Positions 9,801 to 18,190 of a stretch of 64,000 nucleotides of DNA are shown here, piece after piece (the stretch's first letter is position 1; each line of letters opens with the position of its first letter). The notes under the pieces were generated by a model, which saw only the letters and a program-made list of their open reading frames with translations, was not told the DNA's origin and ran no database searches. The stretch is from contig NZ_CP154608.1 of assembly GCF_039555325.1 (NCBI RefSeq), positions 1,860,001 to 1,924,000 on the forward strand, in the 5' to 3' direction. Source of the stretch: Sphingomicrobium sp. XHP0239. Its GTDB lineage: Bacteria > Pseudomonadota > Alphaproteobacteria > Sphingomonadales > Sphingomonadaceae. A program made the translations under genes and the position numbers.

Positions 9801-11485
9801 GGCAGTTCGAGATGGAAGTCGTGGATCTGACCGAGCGCACCGTCGGCGAGCCCGGTGGGAATTTCCTCGAGAACGCGGAAACCGAAATCCTCGAGCACGG
9901 GGACGGCGTCGGACAGCGGAATGATGCCCTTGCGCCGATAGGTCTTCAACCGGACGTCGTTGGGCCCATCGCCCTCGAGGCGATAGAGGCGCACGTCGCG
10001 CTGGTCGCGAGCTTCGTCGAGGCTGCTCAGCCGCTTGATATCGAGCGCGCCCTCGCGCGGCGAGGTTCGCACGCGATAGGATTCGGGCATCGCCGACAGA
10101 TAGGTCAGCGCCAGCCGCGTCGCGCGGCCAGGCCCGACGAGATCGATGAGTTCGCTTTCCACGGCCGGGGCCCAGCCGCGCACCATCGCCACCAGTGCCT
10201 CGTCGAGCGCGCCCACGTCGGGCAACGGCATCGAGGGATCGGTCGCCATCGTATAGCGCAGCAGCGCCAGTTCGCCGTCGCCGAGTTCGACCGACCAGCT
10301 GGAGATGGGCGAGCCGACCTCATCCTCCAGCATCATGGCGATCGCCTGTCGGCGCGCCGTCGACAGTTCGTCGCGCGGTAGCCAGACGAAGGCGTATAGG
10401 TGACGCTGGAGTGCGCCCTTCAGGACCACGAGCGTCGGGCGCGGGCGGTCGGCCAGGCTCATCGCGGTGAGCGCGGCTTCCTGAACCTCTTCTTCCTCGA
10501 AACTGATGACGAGATCGTGCGGGAGGGTGGAGATGGCGTGGGTCAGCGCCTTGCCGCCGTGACTGGCGGGCGAGAAACCGAGTTGTTTGTCGAGCGCGGC
10601 GAGGCGCTGGCGAAGGATCGGCACTTGGTCGGCGGGGGCGCGCAGCGCGGCGCTGGTCCACAGCCCGCAATGCATGCTGAGGTGATCGTCGCGGCGCACC
10701 ATGATGACGTCCAGCGGCACACGGCGATGGACCGGCGACACCCGGTCCGCCTTCATGATGAGATAGGTGCGCCCGCCGTCGGTCAGCGATTCGATCGCGG
10801 CCTTCACGACGCTGTTGTCCCAAAGGTCGATGCCGGTGCGCAGGATGCCGAGTCCCTCGGTGCGTTTGCCGTCCGCGGACACCAGGGCGTGGCCGAGAAG
10901 CGTGAAATGGTTCTGCCGCAGCCAGTCCATGAAGGCAGCGGCTTCCGGGCGACGTTCGCGCAGCGCCTCGGCGTCGCTTTCCATTTCGGCCAGCATGGCC
11001 TTCCAGTCGCTCACGGCGGCGCGGACATGACCCAGGACGTCGGTCAGATGTTCGCACAGTTCGTTCCGCTGGCGCAGGTCGACCCGGTCGAGTTCGATGT
11101 AGATGAGCGATTCGGACGGCGCGTCTTCATCGAAGCGCACGAAATTGCCGTCGCCGTCGCGTTCCACGCCAAGGATCGGGTGGAGGAGGCGATAGACGCT
11201 CAGCCCCTTGGCGGAGATCGCGCCGGCAACCGAATCGACGAGGAACGGCATGTCGTCGTTGACGAGCGCGAGTTGCATCCGGCGACGCCCTGCCTGACCG
11301 CCGAGGCTTTCGAGGACCAGCTTCAGCTCGCCCGGCTTTCGCTTCTTCGCAGCCGCCGCGACGAAGGCGGCGGCCGCCGTCAGATCGTCGCGATCGACGC
11401 CTTCCAGATCGCCGGGAAGCGCGCTTGCTTCCAACGCTGTCGCAAGCTGGTCCACACCCGGAACCTCGCCGTTCTTTGCTGCCAT
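6851..11485 (-). CDS. gdh: NAD-specific glutamate dehydrogenase, large (180 kDa) type
   Basis: A protein of about 1544 residues that oxidatively deaminates glutamate to 2-oxoglutarate with NAD. Length and composition match the GDH180/GDH_2 class of alphaproteobacteria and pseudomonads: a long N-terminal regulatory part, then the catalytic core with VPTGAKGGFFAKQLPP (substrate lysine region), RDDFRTEVLGLVKAQ, and the C-terminal AELAVVLSMSKMALQEA region. I chose the ATG at 11485; a GTG two codons upstream at 11491 is equally possible. An 85-base gap separates it from the upstream PAS gene in the same direction. A very long antisense reading frame crosses most of this gene and is a codon-bias artefact. 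Confidence 0.97.
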   Translation of the reverse strand: MAAKNGEVPGVDQLATALEASALPGDLEGVDRDDLTAAAAFVAAAAKKRKPGELKLVLESLGGQAGRRRMQLALVNDDMPFLVDSVAGAISAKGLSVYRLLHPILGVERDGDGNFVRFDEDAPSESLIYIELDRVDLRQRNELCEHLTDVLGHVRAAVSDWKAMLAEMESDAEALRERRPEAAAFMDWLRQNHFTLLGHALVSADGKRTEGLGILRTGIDLWDNSVVKAAIESLTDGGRTYLIMKADRVSPVHRRVPLDVIMVRRDDHLSMHCGLWTSAALRAPADQVPILRQRLAALDKQLGFSPASHGGKALTHAISTLPHDLVISFEEEEVQEAALTAMSLADRPRPTLVVLKGALQRHLYAFVWLPRDELSTARRQAIAMMLEDEVGSPISSWSVELGDGELALLRYTMATDPSMPLPDVGALDEALVAMVRGWAPAVESELIDLVGPGRATRLALTYLSAMPESYRVRTSPREGALDIKRLSSLDEARDQRDVRLYRLEGDGPNDVRLKTYRRKGIIPLSDAVPVLEDFGFRVLEEIPTGLADGALGQIHDFHLELPDGTDVEEIMARADTVECAIADVIAGLAENDGFNSLVLLAGLSPASVVWLRAWFRYLRQIGVAFGLVTVVETLQEAPEATTALIDAFCAAHDPARGKDREAEYEEALSDFDLALAKVQGIDDDRILRLFRAIVVACQRTNAFALQEDEALAFKFDSGQIPGLPRPVPWREIWVYSPRIEGIHLRGGPVARGGLRWSDRRDDFRTEVLGLVKAQLVKNAVIVPTGAKGGFFAKQLPPPSDREAWLAEGTEAYRIFIRSLLSVTDNIVEDEVVHPDGVVIRDGEDPYFVVAADKGTAAFSDVANAIALERGFWLGDAFASGGSNGYDHKAMGITARGAWVCVQRHFLEMGVDVQNESIDVVGVGDMSGDVFGNGMLLSKKLRLIAAFDHRDIFIDPDPDPAKSWKERKRLFDLPRSSWQDYDQKRLSKGGMIVSRAQKAIQLTDEARAALGIEEEGDIAPSRVMSAILKAPADLLWFGGIGTYAKASTQSHSDVGDPTNDNLRVDANELQVKAVGEGANLGITQEARIEFALLGGRINTDFIDNSAGVDCSDNEVNIKIPLNREMREGRLELEERNALLESMTEEVAELVLEDNRLQALALSVAEARGAAGLPGFVRTIEILETAGRLDRRVEGIAASEALLRRGLDNQGMTRPELAVVLSMSKMALQEAAEKLNLCEDPMMEHELFGAFPEAMIEQHKEAVSQHRLENEIIATKVANRLVNRLGPSVALDMTEEEGVALGQVAVAFLVAENLLGLQDLWAKIEEADVDEATRIELFAASAKSIRNHLSDILRSAGSETSVSALIELFGPGYREVSKATERLIRAEVRTEAQARRERLTEMGADKDVIDDLIRLYEVDGVFGLSALAQRKDTDILELTAAYTRLGEAMGLDWAQQQLSRYVPADNWERLLVSGLARDFEQLRIDFLSRLKRGDTELDVKIERWIERNKPRLAQFNRLVERAQQGGGVSVPMLAQLANQARILLAR

Positions 11486-11576
11486 CCTCACCTGTCCCTA
11501 CTCACCTGACGGGCGCGGGCTATAGACCTGCGTCCACAGGGGTCACAAGGGGTAGCGTCGATGGCGCGAGGGTCGG

Positions 11577-13631
11577 CTAGTCGAGACTTTTCAGGATCGC
11601 GCGTTCGAGGAGACGGTCGTCGAGAACCCGCGCGACGGGACTATGCCCCCCGGTCTCGTCACGACGCACAAGGACGAGCGAGAATTCCTCGTTCGCCCCC
11701 ATCGCACGAAGGTCGATCGCATCGCGCGAGCGAAGGCTGCGCATGGCCTTTTCCAGACGTGGAGAGGGACCGGTCGGCCGCGCTTCCTCGCCTCGCTTGA
11801 GGCGCCGTTCCTCGGCGACGAGGCCTTTGAGGCCGCCATCGGCTTCGGACACGAACCGTTCGAAATCGCCGCGTTCGACGCCGTTGCGGTGGCCGTAGTT
11901 GAGCGCGCTTGCGAATTCGGTCAGCCGGGTCTTGTCGTAGTCGAGCCCGAAGACGAGCTTGACGATGGGCGTCATGGGCGCGCGTGCCTGCACCGTCAGA
12001 TCGGCCGCTTCCAGCAGCGCGGCGTAAGCCTCGGGTTCCTCGGCGGCGACGAGGCTAAAATCGTAGGCCTGGCCGAGCGCCTGGTAGAGAGCGGCGCGGC
12101 TGCGCCCATCGGCGTCCTTCGACAGCGCCGCGGCCTCGCGCGCGGCCTCAAGCCATTCGGTGAGCGCGGGCGTGAGGTCGGCCGCGGGCTTCTCGTCGGT
12201 CTCGTCCGCGGCGGTTTCGTCCGCGAGGGATTCGGGTGCGTCGGTGAACTCGTCGGCAGACTCCGGCGCATCGAGATCGGCCTCGTCGGGCACGAAGGGA
12301 ACGGCGACCAGTTCGACGGGCGCGGGTTCGGGATCGGGTTCCGGAGCAGCCTCGACGTGGCTCTCTTCAATCGTATCGGGGACGACGTCCTGGATTTCGT
12401 CGACAGCGGGCTGGTCCGCCGGTTCCACTTCCTCCGCAAACGGCTCCGGCACGTCGAAAGCGTCTTCGTTCTGCAGTCCCTGAACCTCGGCGGCCTCTTC
12501 GACCGGCGTCGCATGATCGGCTGCTTCGACAGCGCCGACCGGTTCGTCGAACCCGTCGTCCTGCGCGCTTGAAAACTCGTCCGGTTCGTCGAACGGCTGA
12601 AATTGTTCGCCATCATCCTCGAGCGCATTTCCATCAGCGCCGATGGTGATTCCGCCGAGCGGATCGTGATAGAGCATCTTGCGGAACTTGCCCGAAAGCG
12701 CCGCGAAGGGGCCTTGGGCGCGCGACGGTGCTTCCTCGTCGGGTGCATCGACGATGTGTTGCGGCACATCGACGTCGGCAAGTTCGGCGAAAGCCTGCCA
12801 ATCGGCGGCTCGCTCGTCCTCGCTCGGCTCGACCGGATCGAAAGCGATCACACCGGCCGGTACGGATTCCGGCTCGACGTCGTCGTCGGGCTCGGGCTCG
12901 GACACGTCGTCCACGCGGAACGGCGCGGTGTCATCGTCGGAAGTCTCCTCTTCTTCCTCGATCTCCCTATCCGCTTCGTCCGAAACAGGATCGAAGGGAA
13001 CGACCGTGTCGTCGTGGTCGGGGCCGTCCTCGGCCGCGGCGACGAGCGGCTCGCTCGATTCGGGCAGAGGCGCAGGCGTGTCGAGATCCTCGAACGCTTC
13101 CTCGTCCTCCCGGGCGGCCTTTTCGGCGGCGGCGCGATCGGCCGCGCGTTGATCCGGCGTCTTCCAGTTGATCACGGCATAGACGAAGTCGATCGTCTTC
13201 CCGTCCGAGCTGAACGGCATGAGGATCCCGCGATAGAGCGGCTGGTCATCGGGCAGGTCGTCCGGGTTGGCGCTTTCGAAGCCGACTGGTGTGCGGGTTT
13301 CGATCAGGCGATCGTAGTGCATTGCGACGAGACCGAGCAGCGACTGGGCGGGCACGTCGCTGAGGTGCGTCACCTCCTGGCCAACGTGGCACTGCGCCCG
13401 CAGCGCGGCGCCGACGTAGGGCAACGCCGGATCGTCGCGCCCCTTGGAGAAATCGAGCAGCACGCTGTTGGAAGCGAAGGCCTTGAGATCGGTCGGCTTG
13501 AGATCGTCGATCGAGGGAAAATCGCGACCCTTCAGAAGCGAGTACCAGAAATTGTAGGCGCGCACCTGCATCCGCCGGTCCTGGACCGCGACCTGGTTGA
13601 CGTCCTCGAACTGCGACTGGTCTGCATGCAT
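11577..13631 (-). CDS. PAS_5-type domain protein with long acidic linker
   Basis: A 684-residue cytoplasmic protein. Residues 20-165 (YNFWYSLLKGRDFPSIDDL, then DFVYAVINWKT) look like the PAS_5 family of alphaproteobacterial sensor-like proteins. Residues about 170-500 are low-complexity and strongly acidic, rich in Asp, Glu, Pro and Ala with few conserved positions, and are probably disordered. The last ~170 residues (LTEWLEAAREAAALSKDADG to the end) look folded and Arg/Lys/Glu-rich, with no motif I can name. The gene lies upstream of glutamate dehydrogenase in the same direction. Function is unknown; a sensory or scaffolding role is a guess. Confidence 0.75.
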   Translation of the reverse strand: MHADQSQFEDVNQVAVQDRRMQVRAYNFWYSLLKGRDFPSIDDLKPTDLKAFASNSVLLDFSKGRDDPALPYVGAALRAQCHVGQEVTHLSDVPAQSLLGLVAMHYDRLIETRTPVGFESANPDDLPDDQPLYRGILMPFSSDGKTIDFVYAVINWKTPDQRAADRAAAEKAAREDEEAFEDLDTPAPLPESSEPLVAAAEDGPDHDDTVVPFDPVSDEADREIEEEEETSDDDTAPFRVDDVSEPEPDDDVEPESVPAGVIAFDPVEPSEDERAADWQAFAELADVDVPQHIVDAPDEEAPSRAQGPFAALSGKFRKMLYHDPLGGITIGADGNALEDDGEQFQPFDEPDEFSSAQDDGFDEPVGAVEAADHATPVEEAAEVQGLQNEDAFDVPEPFAEEVEPADQPAVDEIQDVVPDTIEESHVEAAPEPDPEPAPVELVAVPFVPDEADLDAPESADEFTDAPESLADETAADETDEKPAADLTPALTEWLEAAREAAALSKDADGRSRAALYQALGQAYDFSLVAAEEPEAYAALLEAADLTVQARAPMTPIVKLVFGLDYDKTRLTEFASALNYGHRNGVERGDFERFVSEADGGLKGLVAEERRLKRGEEARPTGPSPRLEKAMRSLRSRDAIDLRAMGANEEFSLVLVRRDETGGHSPVARVLDDRLLERAILKSLD

Positions 13632-13797
13632 GTTGGTTCGTCCCGCCCTCGTTGGATATTCGCGCTCGACCGTACCGGATCAGCGTTGAAGAAAGGGTTA
13701 AGCGGGCAGCAACCGTGCGCCGGTGCCATCGCGTCTTGAACCCGCGCGGCGGGACTGCTAGAGGCGCGCATCCGCTGGTGGTTTAGCGCCATGCGAT

Positions 13798-13873
13798 GCC
13801 GCTTTAGCTCAGTTGGTAGAGCACCTCATTCGTAATGAGGGGGTCACAGGTTCGAGTCCTGTAAGCGGCACCA
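13798..13873 (+). tRNA. tRNA-Thr (anticodon CGT)
   Basis: A full cloverleaf is visible: acceptor GCCGCTT pairs with AAGCGGC, D arm AGCTCAGTTGGTAGAGCA, anticodon stem CCTCA/TGAGG enclosing the loop TTCGTAA with anticodon CGT, and T arm GGTTCGAGTCC. The CCA end is encoded. It reads the ACG codon. It marks the left edge of the accessory-looking region; no repeat of its 3' end was noticed elsewhere in the window. Confidence 0.97.
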
Positions 13874-14131
13874 CTTTCAAGATTGCCGGAAATACGCTAT
13901 TTCTTGGCCACCCCACTCAAGACGGCTGAGAATTTCTAAGCACATAGGGCGCTTCCATGTCGATTTGCGCCCTCAAAGTCGATCAATCCGATTGCTGGCC
14001 CAGCAGCACGAAAGCAGTCATCCGGCGACAAAATACAGCCGTCCAACTATTGAGAAGAGAAGACCGCAGTCACCAGTCAGAGCGAATCGGACAATGGGCC
14101 ACGACCCTGTGAAGGGAAAGATTAACCCAAT

Positions 14132-16873
14132 CTACATCAACCATAAGCTGTCGGGGGCGATCATAACTTGCGGGAAATCGTCGATCGACGGGTCGATGGT
14201 CATGGCGAGCGGTTCGACCCCAACAGTAGGATCCTCGGTCAGAAGGCCGTCGAGGTCGAGCACCGGCGTAGGACCGAACACTGTTACGACCGTTGCGTCC
14301 AGTGATATAAGCAGGCTCACATTCTCGTTGATGTTATTGCAAAGTACGTAGGTGTTACCGTCCGCCTCTAGAAGACCGTAGGGGGATAGGTTCATTACGG
14401 TGACCGTATCGTCGCTGTCGCTGTCGCCATCGATGTCGGCAGAGGTAGGGTCGCCAATCGAGATGAAATCGTCGCCGGCATTACCGCGAATGACGTTCGC
14501 GCCACTATTGCCAGAAAGGGGGTCATCGCCAGCATTGCCGACCAAATTATCGGCACCAGCGGTACCGGTACGTACGACTGGCGTTGCGTCCTCGATTTCT
14601 GTCGAGCGACCGAACACCACATAGGCTTCGCCTGCTCCGCTGCCACCGTCATCGCCGAAAGGCGCACCGATAATGACGTCGTCATACCCGTCTCCATTGA
14701 CATCGCCCGCCGATGATACTGAGAAGCCGGCTTGGTCAAACCCAACGTCGCCCCGAATGATAAAACCCTGACTGACGGTAAGGTTACTGAGGTCCAAGAG
14801 TTGGCGACCCCCGACATCACTGCCGAAGGCGCCCGTCCCGCCGAAGATTAAATAGGCATCGCCCGCATTACCTGCGGTGCCAGGGGCGCCGACGATGAGG
14901 TCGTCATACCCATCCCCATTAAAATCACCCGCCGACGATACCGAATTTCCCGCTCGATCTCTCGATAGGTCACCTTGAATGATAAAGCCCTGAATTGCGC
15001 TTAGGGTGGTGAGATCGATTACTTGGCGCCCACCGAGATCGCTGCCGAAATCGCCCGCACCGCCGAACACGACGTAGGCTTCGCCTGCAGCGTCACCGCC
15101 ATCATCACCTCCTCCCGCACCGATGATGAGATCGTCATATCCGTCGCCATTGACGTCTCCGGCCGACGATACTGAAACGCCGGCAGAATCACCGGCACGA
15201 TCACCTTGAATGATAAAGCCCTGACTTGCGCTTAAAGTGGTGAGATCAATAACCTGCCGTCCATCGAAATCACTGCCGAAACCGTCGGCCCTGCCGAACA
15301 CGACATAGGCTTCACCTGAACTGGTACCACCGTCATCGCCACCTACCGCACCTATGATAATGTCGTCATACCCGTCACCATTGACGTCGCCTGCTAAAGA
15401 CACCGAATAACCGGTTCGGTCATCCTCCGCATCCCCTTGAATAATGAAGCCTTCCTCCGCAGGAAAAAGGCTAAGATCAATGACTTGGCGACCATTGGAA
15501 TCGACAAGTCCGTATCCTCCCGCACTACCGAAAACTATATATGCCTCGCCCGCACCGCTACCTCCATCATCACCTGAATCCGCGCCGATGATAAAGTCGT
15601 CATATCCGTCCCCATTCACGTCGCCCGCAGATGAAACCGAATTTCCAGCGAGGTCCCATTCAACGTCACCGCGAATAACGAAGCCTTGGCTTGGGGACAG
15701 GAAACTTAGATCCACTATTTGGCGGCCGCCGCCATCGTCGCTGCCTAAAACACCCCCGCTGCCAAAGACAACATAGGCCTCGCCCGCAGCGTTGCCGCCA
15801 TCATCGCCAAACCGTGCGCCGACGATGACATCGTCATATCCGTCCCCGTTCACATCACCTGCTGACGATACAGAAATACCAGATTGGTCTTCTGCCTCAT
15901 CCCCTTGAATAATAAATCCCTGATCTACACTAAAGGAACTGAGGTCGATAACTTGGCGCCCATCAACGTTGCTTCCGAACCCGCCCGCGCTGCCGAACAC
16001 AACGTAGGCCTCGCCTGCATTCGGACCACCGTTGTCTCCATAAGGCGCACCTACAATAATATCGCCATATCCGTCGCCATTGACATCACCTGCCGAAGAT
16101 ACCGACCAACCGAGTTCAATTCTCGCCATACCCTGAATGATAAAGCCTTCGCTCGCGCTAAGGGTACCGAGGTCAATCGTTGGCTGTTCAAAGACATCGG
16201 TCACAGTAATTGCCAGATCCTGCGCCGAGCTATTCCTACCGTCGCTCGCTGTGACCTCGATGTCATAGACATTATCGCCCCCCGCATCGACAGGGTTTTC
16301 GAAGTCCGGCGCGCTATTGAATGTTACAATGCCCGTCGCGGTATTGATCGCGAAGAGCAAAGCGTCCGCTCCGCCCGTGATCGAATAGGTTATTGTGTCG
16401 TCATCGGCATCGCTGGCATCGACATCAAGTGCGAATAGCTGGTTTTCTGCGACGATGGAGGTATCGTCGCTTGTGAAGACCGGATCGGCGGTGGCGAGCG
16501 CATCAACGGCCACGGGCTCGGTCGTAATCGCCTGCCCCTCCAGTTCGAACTGGCCCGTTTCGGTGTTGAACAGCAAGGTGCGCGCATCGGCACCGTCATC
16601 GAGCGTGATCGTCGAACCAATATCGCTCGTCGGGATGCGGACCGTGGCGGTGGCGCTTTCAAAAATGACAACAGCGCCTTCATGGCGGACCGTATAGTCG
16701 CTCGCGTCGCCGGGCAGGTTGATCGTATCACCCCCGGCCGCGAACGAGGCATTTAGCGTGATATCACCGGATACGATGGTAACCTCTTCGCTGCCTGGTG
16801 TTCCGATGACATCAACATCATCTCCGCCTACAATTATGCTTTCGCCTTCGGCATCCAAAATTACGCGCGCCAT
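14132..16873 (-). CDS. Secreted RTX protein with cadherin domain and seven FG-GAP repeats
   Basis: A 913-residue calcium-binding secreted protein without a Sec signal. Order of parts: an N-terminal beta-rich domain beginning MARVILDAEGESIIVGGDDV; a cadherin-like domain (about 145-235, VAENQLFALDVDASDADDD); seven tandem FG-GAP/integrin-alpha blades of about 76 residues (about 243-755), each with a GFIIQGD start, SAGDVNGDGYDD calcium loop and AYVVFG end; weak RTX nonapeptides (GNAGDDPLSGNSG, about 765-790); and a C-terminal tail ending FPQVMIAPDSLWLM. That tail resembles the end of the RTX protein at 24278, so both are probably type I secretion substrates. A likely ribosome site AGGGGA precedes the ATG. 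It is probably a cell-surface or released adhesin; the ligand is unknown. Confidence 0.88.
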   Translation of the reverse strand: MARVILDAEGESIIVGGDDVDVIGTPGSEEVTIVSGDITLNASFAAGGDTINLPGDASDYTVRHEGAVVIFESATATVRIPTSDIGSTITLDDGADARTLLFNTETGQFELEGQAITTEPVAVDALATADPVFTSDDTSIVAENQLFALDVDASDADDDTITYSITGGADALLFAINTATGIVTFNSAPDFENPVDAGGDNVYDIEVTASDGRNSSAQDLAITVTDVFEQPTIDLGTLSASEGFIIQGMARIELGWSVSSAGDVNGDGYGDIIVGAPYGDNGGPNAGEAYVVFGSAGGFGSNVDGRQVIDLSSFSVDQGFIIQGDEAEDQSGISVSSAGDVNGDGYDDVIVGARFGDDGGNAAGEAYVVFGSGGVLGSDDGGGRQIVDLSFLSPSQGFVIRGDVEWDLAGNSVSSAGDVNGDGYDDFIIGADSGDDGGSGAGEAYIVFGSAGGYGLVDSNGRQVIDLSLFPAEEGFIIQGDAEDDRTGYSVSLAGDVNGDGYDDIIIGAVGGDDGGTSSGEAYVVFGRADGFGSDFDGRQVIDLTTLSASQGFIIQGDRAGDSAGVSVSSAGDVNGDGYDDLIIGAGGGDDGGDAAGEAYVVFGGAGDFGSDLGGRQVIDLTTLSAIQGFIIQGDLSRDRAGNSVSSAGDFNGDGYDDLIVGAPGTAGNAGDAYLIFGGTGAFGSDVGGRQLLDLSNLTVSQGFIIRGDVGFDQAGFSVSSAGDVNGDGYDDVIIGAPFGDDGGSGAGEAYVVFGRSTEIEDATPVVRTGTAGADNLVGNAGDDPLSGNSGANVIRGNAGDDFISIGDPTSADIDGDSDSDDTVTVMNLSPYGLLEADGNTYVLCNNINENVSLLISLDATVVTVFGPTPVLDLDGLLTEDPTVGVEPLAMTIDPSIDDFPQVMIAPDSLWLM
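14606..16147 (-). repeat. Seven tandem FG-GAP (integrin alpha) repeats within the RTX gene
   Basis: Seven in-frame repeats of about 230 bases. The conserved protein core is GFIIQGD, then SVSSAGDVNGDGYDD, then IIGA, GDDGG, GEAYVVFG and GRQVIDL. The repeats are similar but not identical, so they are old rather than freshly amplified. Seven is the number needed to close an integrin-type beta-propeller. Confidence 0.88.
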
Positions 16874-17286
16874 TACTGTTCCCCTGAGTGATTATCGTCA
16901 GCATCTGGAAGGGCCAGCACGACGTTATCGTTGAGAAGACTTTTCCTGTAAATTACCACAACGAATATTGAAAAGAGAGTCTATATACCCCTTTCAACGG
17001 ATAATTGGACTTTCAATCATCATGGCATCGATCCGTAACGGCACTCAATGACCCCGCGAAAATCTCACCAACGGGAGATCAAATCTTATCGAATGACCGC
17101 TTCTTCAGGCGCAGAAGCCAAGACCGGACGGTCCGCTGCCGGCCCAGTTGCCGCCCTAAATGACGGCATTACGACGACGGCTTCTTTGAGGATCCTGGAT
17201 TCGGGGCGAGAACTACCGCATGGGGTGGAAAAAGGACACACTTCCACCGGCAATCAGCGGAGAGAAACATTGGACATTGCTGCTCA
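16874..17286. other. 413-base gap, AT-richer than its surroundings
   Basis: This stretch holds the 5' leader of the FG-GAP/RTX gene on the minus strand, including the probable ribosome site AGGGGA six bases before its ATG. Short open frames occur but have no recognisable product or ribosome site. I see no clear promoter boxes, hairpin or RNA gene. Confidence 0.5.
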
Positions 17287-17841
17287 TCAGCCCCAACGCA
17301 CTAAGATCTGGACCAGAAGATAAAGGGACAGGACAACAAGGCCGGAAAGGTGGATCCAGCGCCTGGAAGATGCGACCAGCGCTGCCGGGATGCCGATCGT
17401 CACAAGATAATAAGTGAAGAATTCCCAATCCCGCCCGGCCACTCCCCCACTTAGGAGGTTGGAGATCAGGCTGACCAGCGGCGAGATGATCAGTACGCCG
17501 AGCAGCACGCGCCTATGTCCGAAATAATATTCGTCGTGCGAACCCCAGTCCTCACCCGTTCGCGGGAACATTGCCTGGCTCAGGAAGACGAAGGGCCCGG
17601 CAACGAACAGCACGGTAAAAATGCTCCAAGCATCTGGGTCGAGCCGCTCGCGCGCACCCCAGATCGACAACCACTGGCGGCAGATGCTGAGGACTAGGAC
17701 TAGCCCGAGCAACAGAGTAAGCGCACCGATGGCGCGGCGGGTGCGGTCACGCCACACGTCCGCATAGCCGGTCGCAAGATTTGCAAGCGCTAGCCCGAAC
17801 AACAGGCCCGCGAAGGTGAACAGGTACTCGAAACCCGACAT
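17287..17841 (-). CDS. Hypothetical integral membrane protein
   Basis: A 184-residue, very hydrophobic protein starting MSGFEYLFTFAGLLFGLALA. I count about five membrane spans, including one near the start, GALTLLLGLVLVLSIC, WSIFTVLFVAGPFVFL, VLLGVLIISPLVSLI, and a C-terminal pair around VTIGIPAALVAS and LSGLVVLSLYLLVQIL. I place the start at the ATG at 17841 because GGAGGG lies seven bases before it; the open frame continues upstream to 17970 without a supporting site. I do not recognise the family. It stands alone between the RTX gene and the MFS gene. Confidence 0.7.
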   Translation of the reverse strand: MSGFEYLFTFAGLLFGLALANLATGYADVWRDRTRRAIGALTLLLGLVLVLSICRQWLSIWGARERLDPDAWSIFTVLFVAGPFVFLSQAMFPRTGEDWGSHDEYYFGHRRVLLGVLIISPLVSLISNLLSGGVAGRDWEFFTYYLVTIGIPAALVASSRRWIHLSGLVVLSLYLLVQILVRWG

Positions 17842-18190
17842 GGAGCCGCCCTCCATGCGGTCAAAGAGTGGGTAAACGACGAGGCGGAATACCGCAACCG
17901 AGACGATAGCGTCAGCACCCTTGAGGCGGTGGAGCACGACGGGGTGGTAGAGCGGTTGCGCCGGAGCCACAGCCGGGCGGCTAGCTGTCTGACTTTTTGC
18001 CCCCGCTCATCAGGTTGGTCAAGGCCTGCGATGGGGCAGCGGATCGTTCGCGCCGAACGTCCGCAATGGGGTCGTTAGCGGCCGGTCGGTTTTAAAGACA
18101 TGGCACCCTCGGCAGGAAGGACAGGCACCAAGGCGGGAAAGCGACTGTCGCTGGCAAAAGGCCGAGAGCAGAAGCGGGCGGCAACTTGCC
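17842..18190. other. 349-base gap between membrane protein and MFS gene
   Basis: No convincing gene is visible. The frame of the membrane protein stays open to 17970, but there is no ribosome site for a longer start. The rest is non-coding leader between two minus-strand genes. No clear terminator or RNA was found. Confidence 0.45.

Noticed and set aside
6767..10381. A 1204-codon open frame on the plus strand
   Set aside because: It is antisense to the glutamate dehydrogenase gene, has no motif or ribosome site, and arises from GC-biased third codon positions.
12160..13152. Ser/Gly/Ala-rich plus-strand frames resembling a secreted repeat protein
   Set aside because: They are the antisense of the acidic linker of the PAS-type gene.
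13798..13873. tRNA-Thr as a proven attachment site
   Set aside because: No second copy of its 3' end, integrase or direct repeat was found in the window.
14606..16147. Regular repeats that could suggest a CRISPR array or DNA satellite
   Set aside because: The period (~230 bases) is in frame and encodes FG-GAP protein repeats; there are no spacers of CRISPR size.
17048..17323. A 91-codon plus-strand frame
   Set aside because: Overlaps the membrane protein gene end, no ribosome site, no recognisable features.
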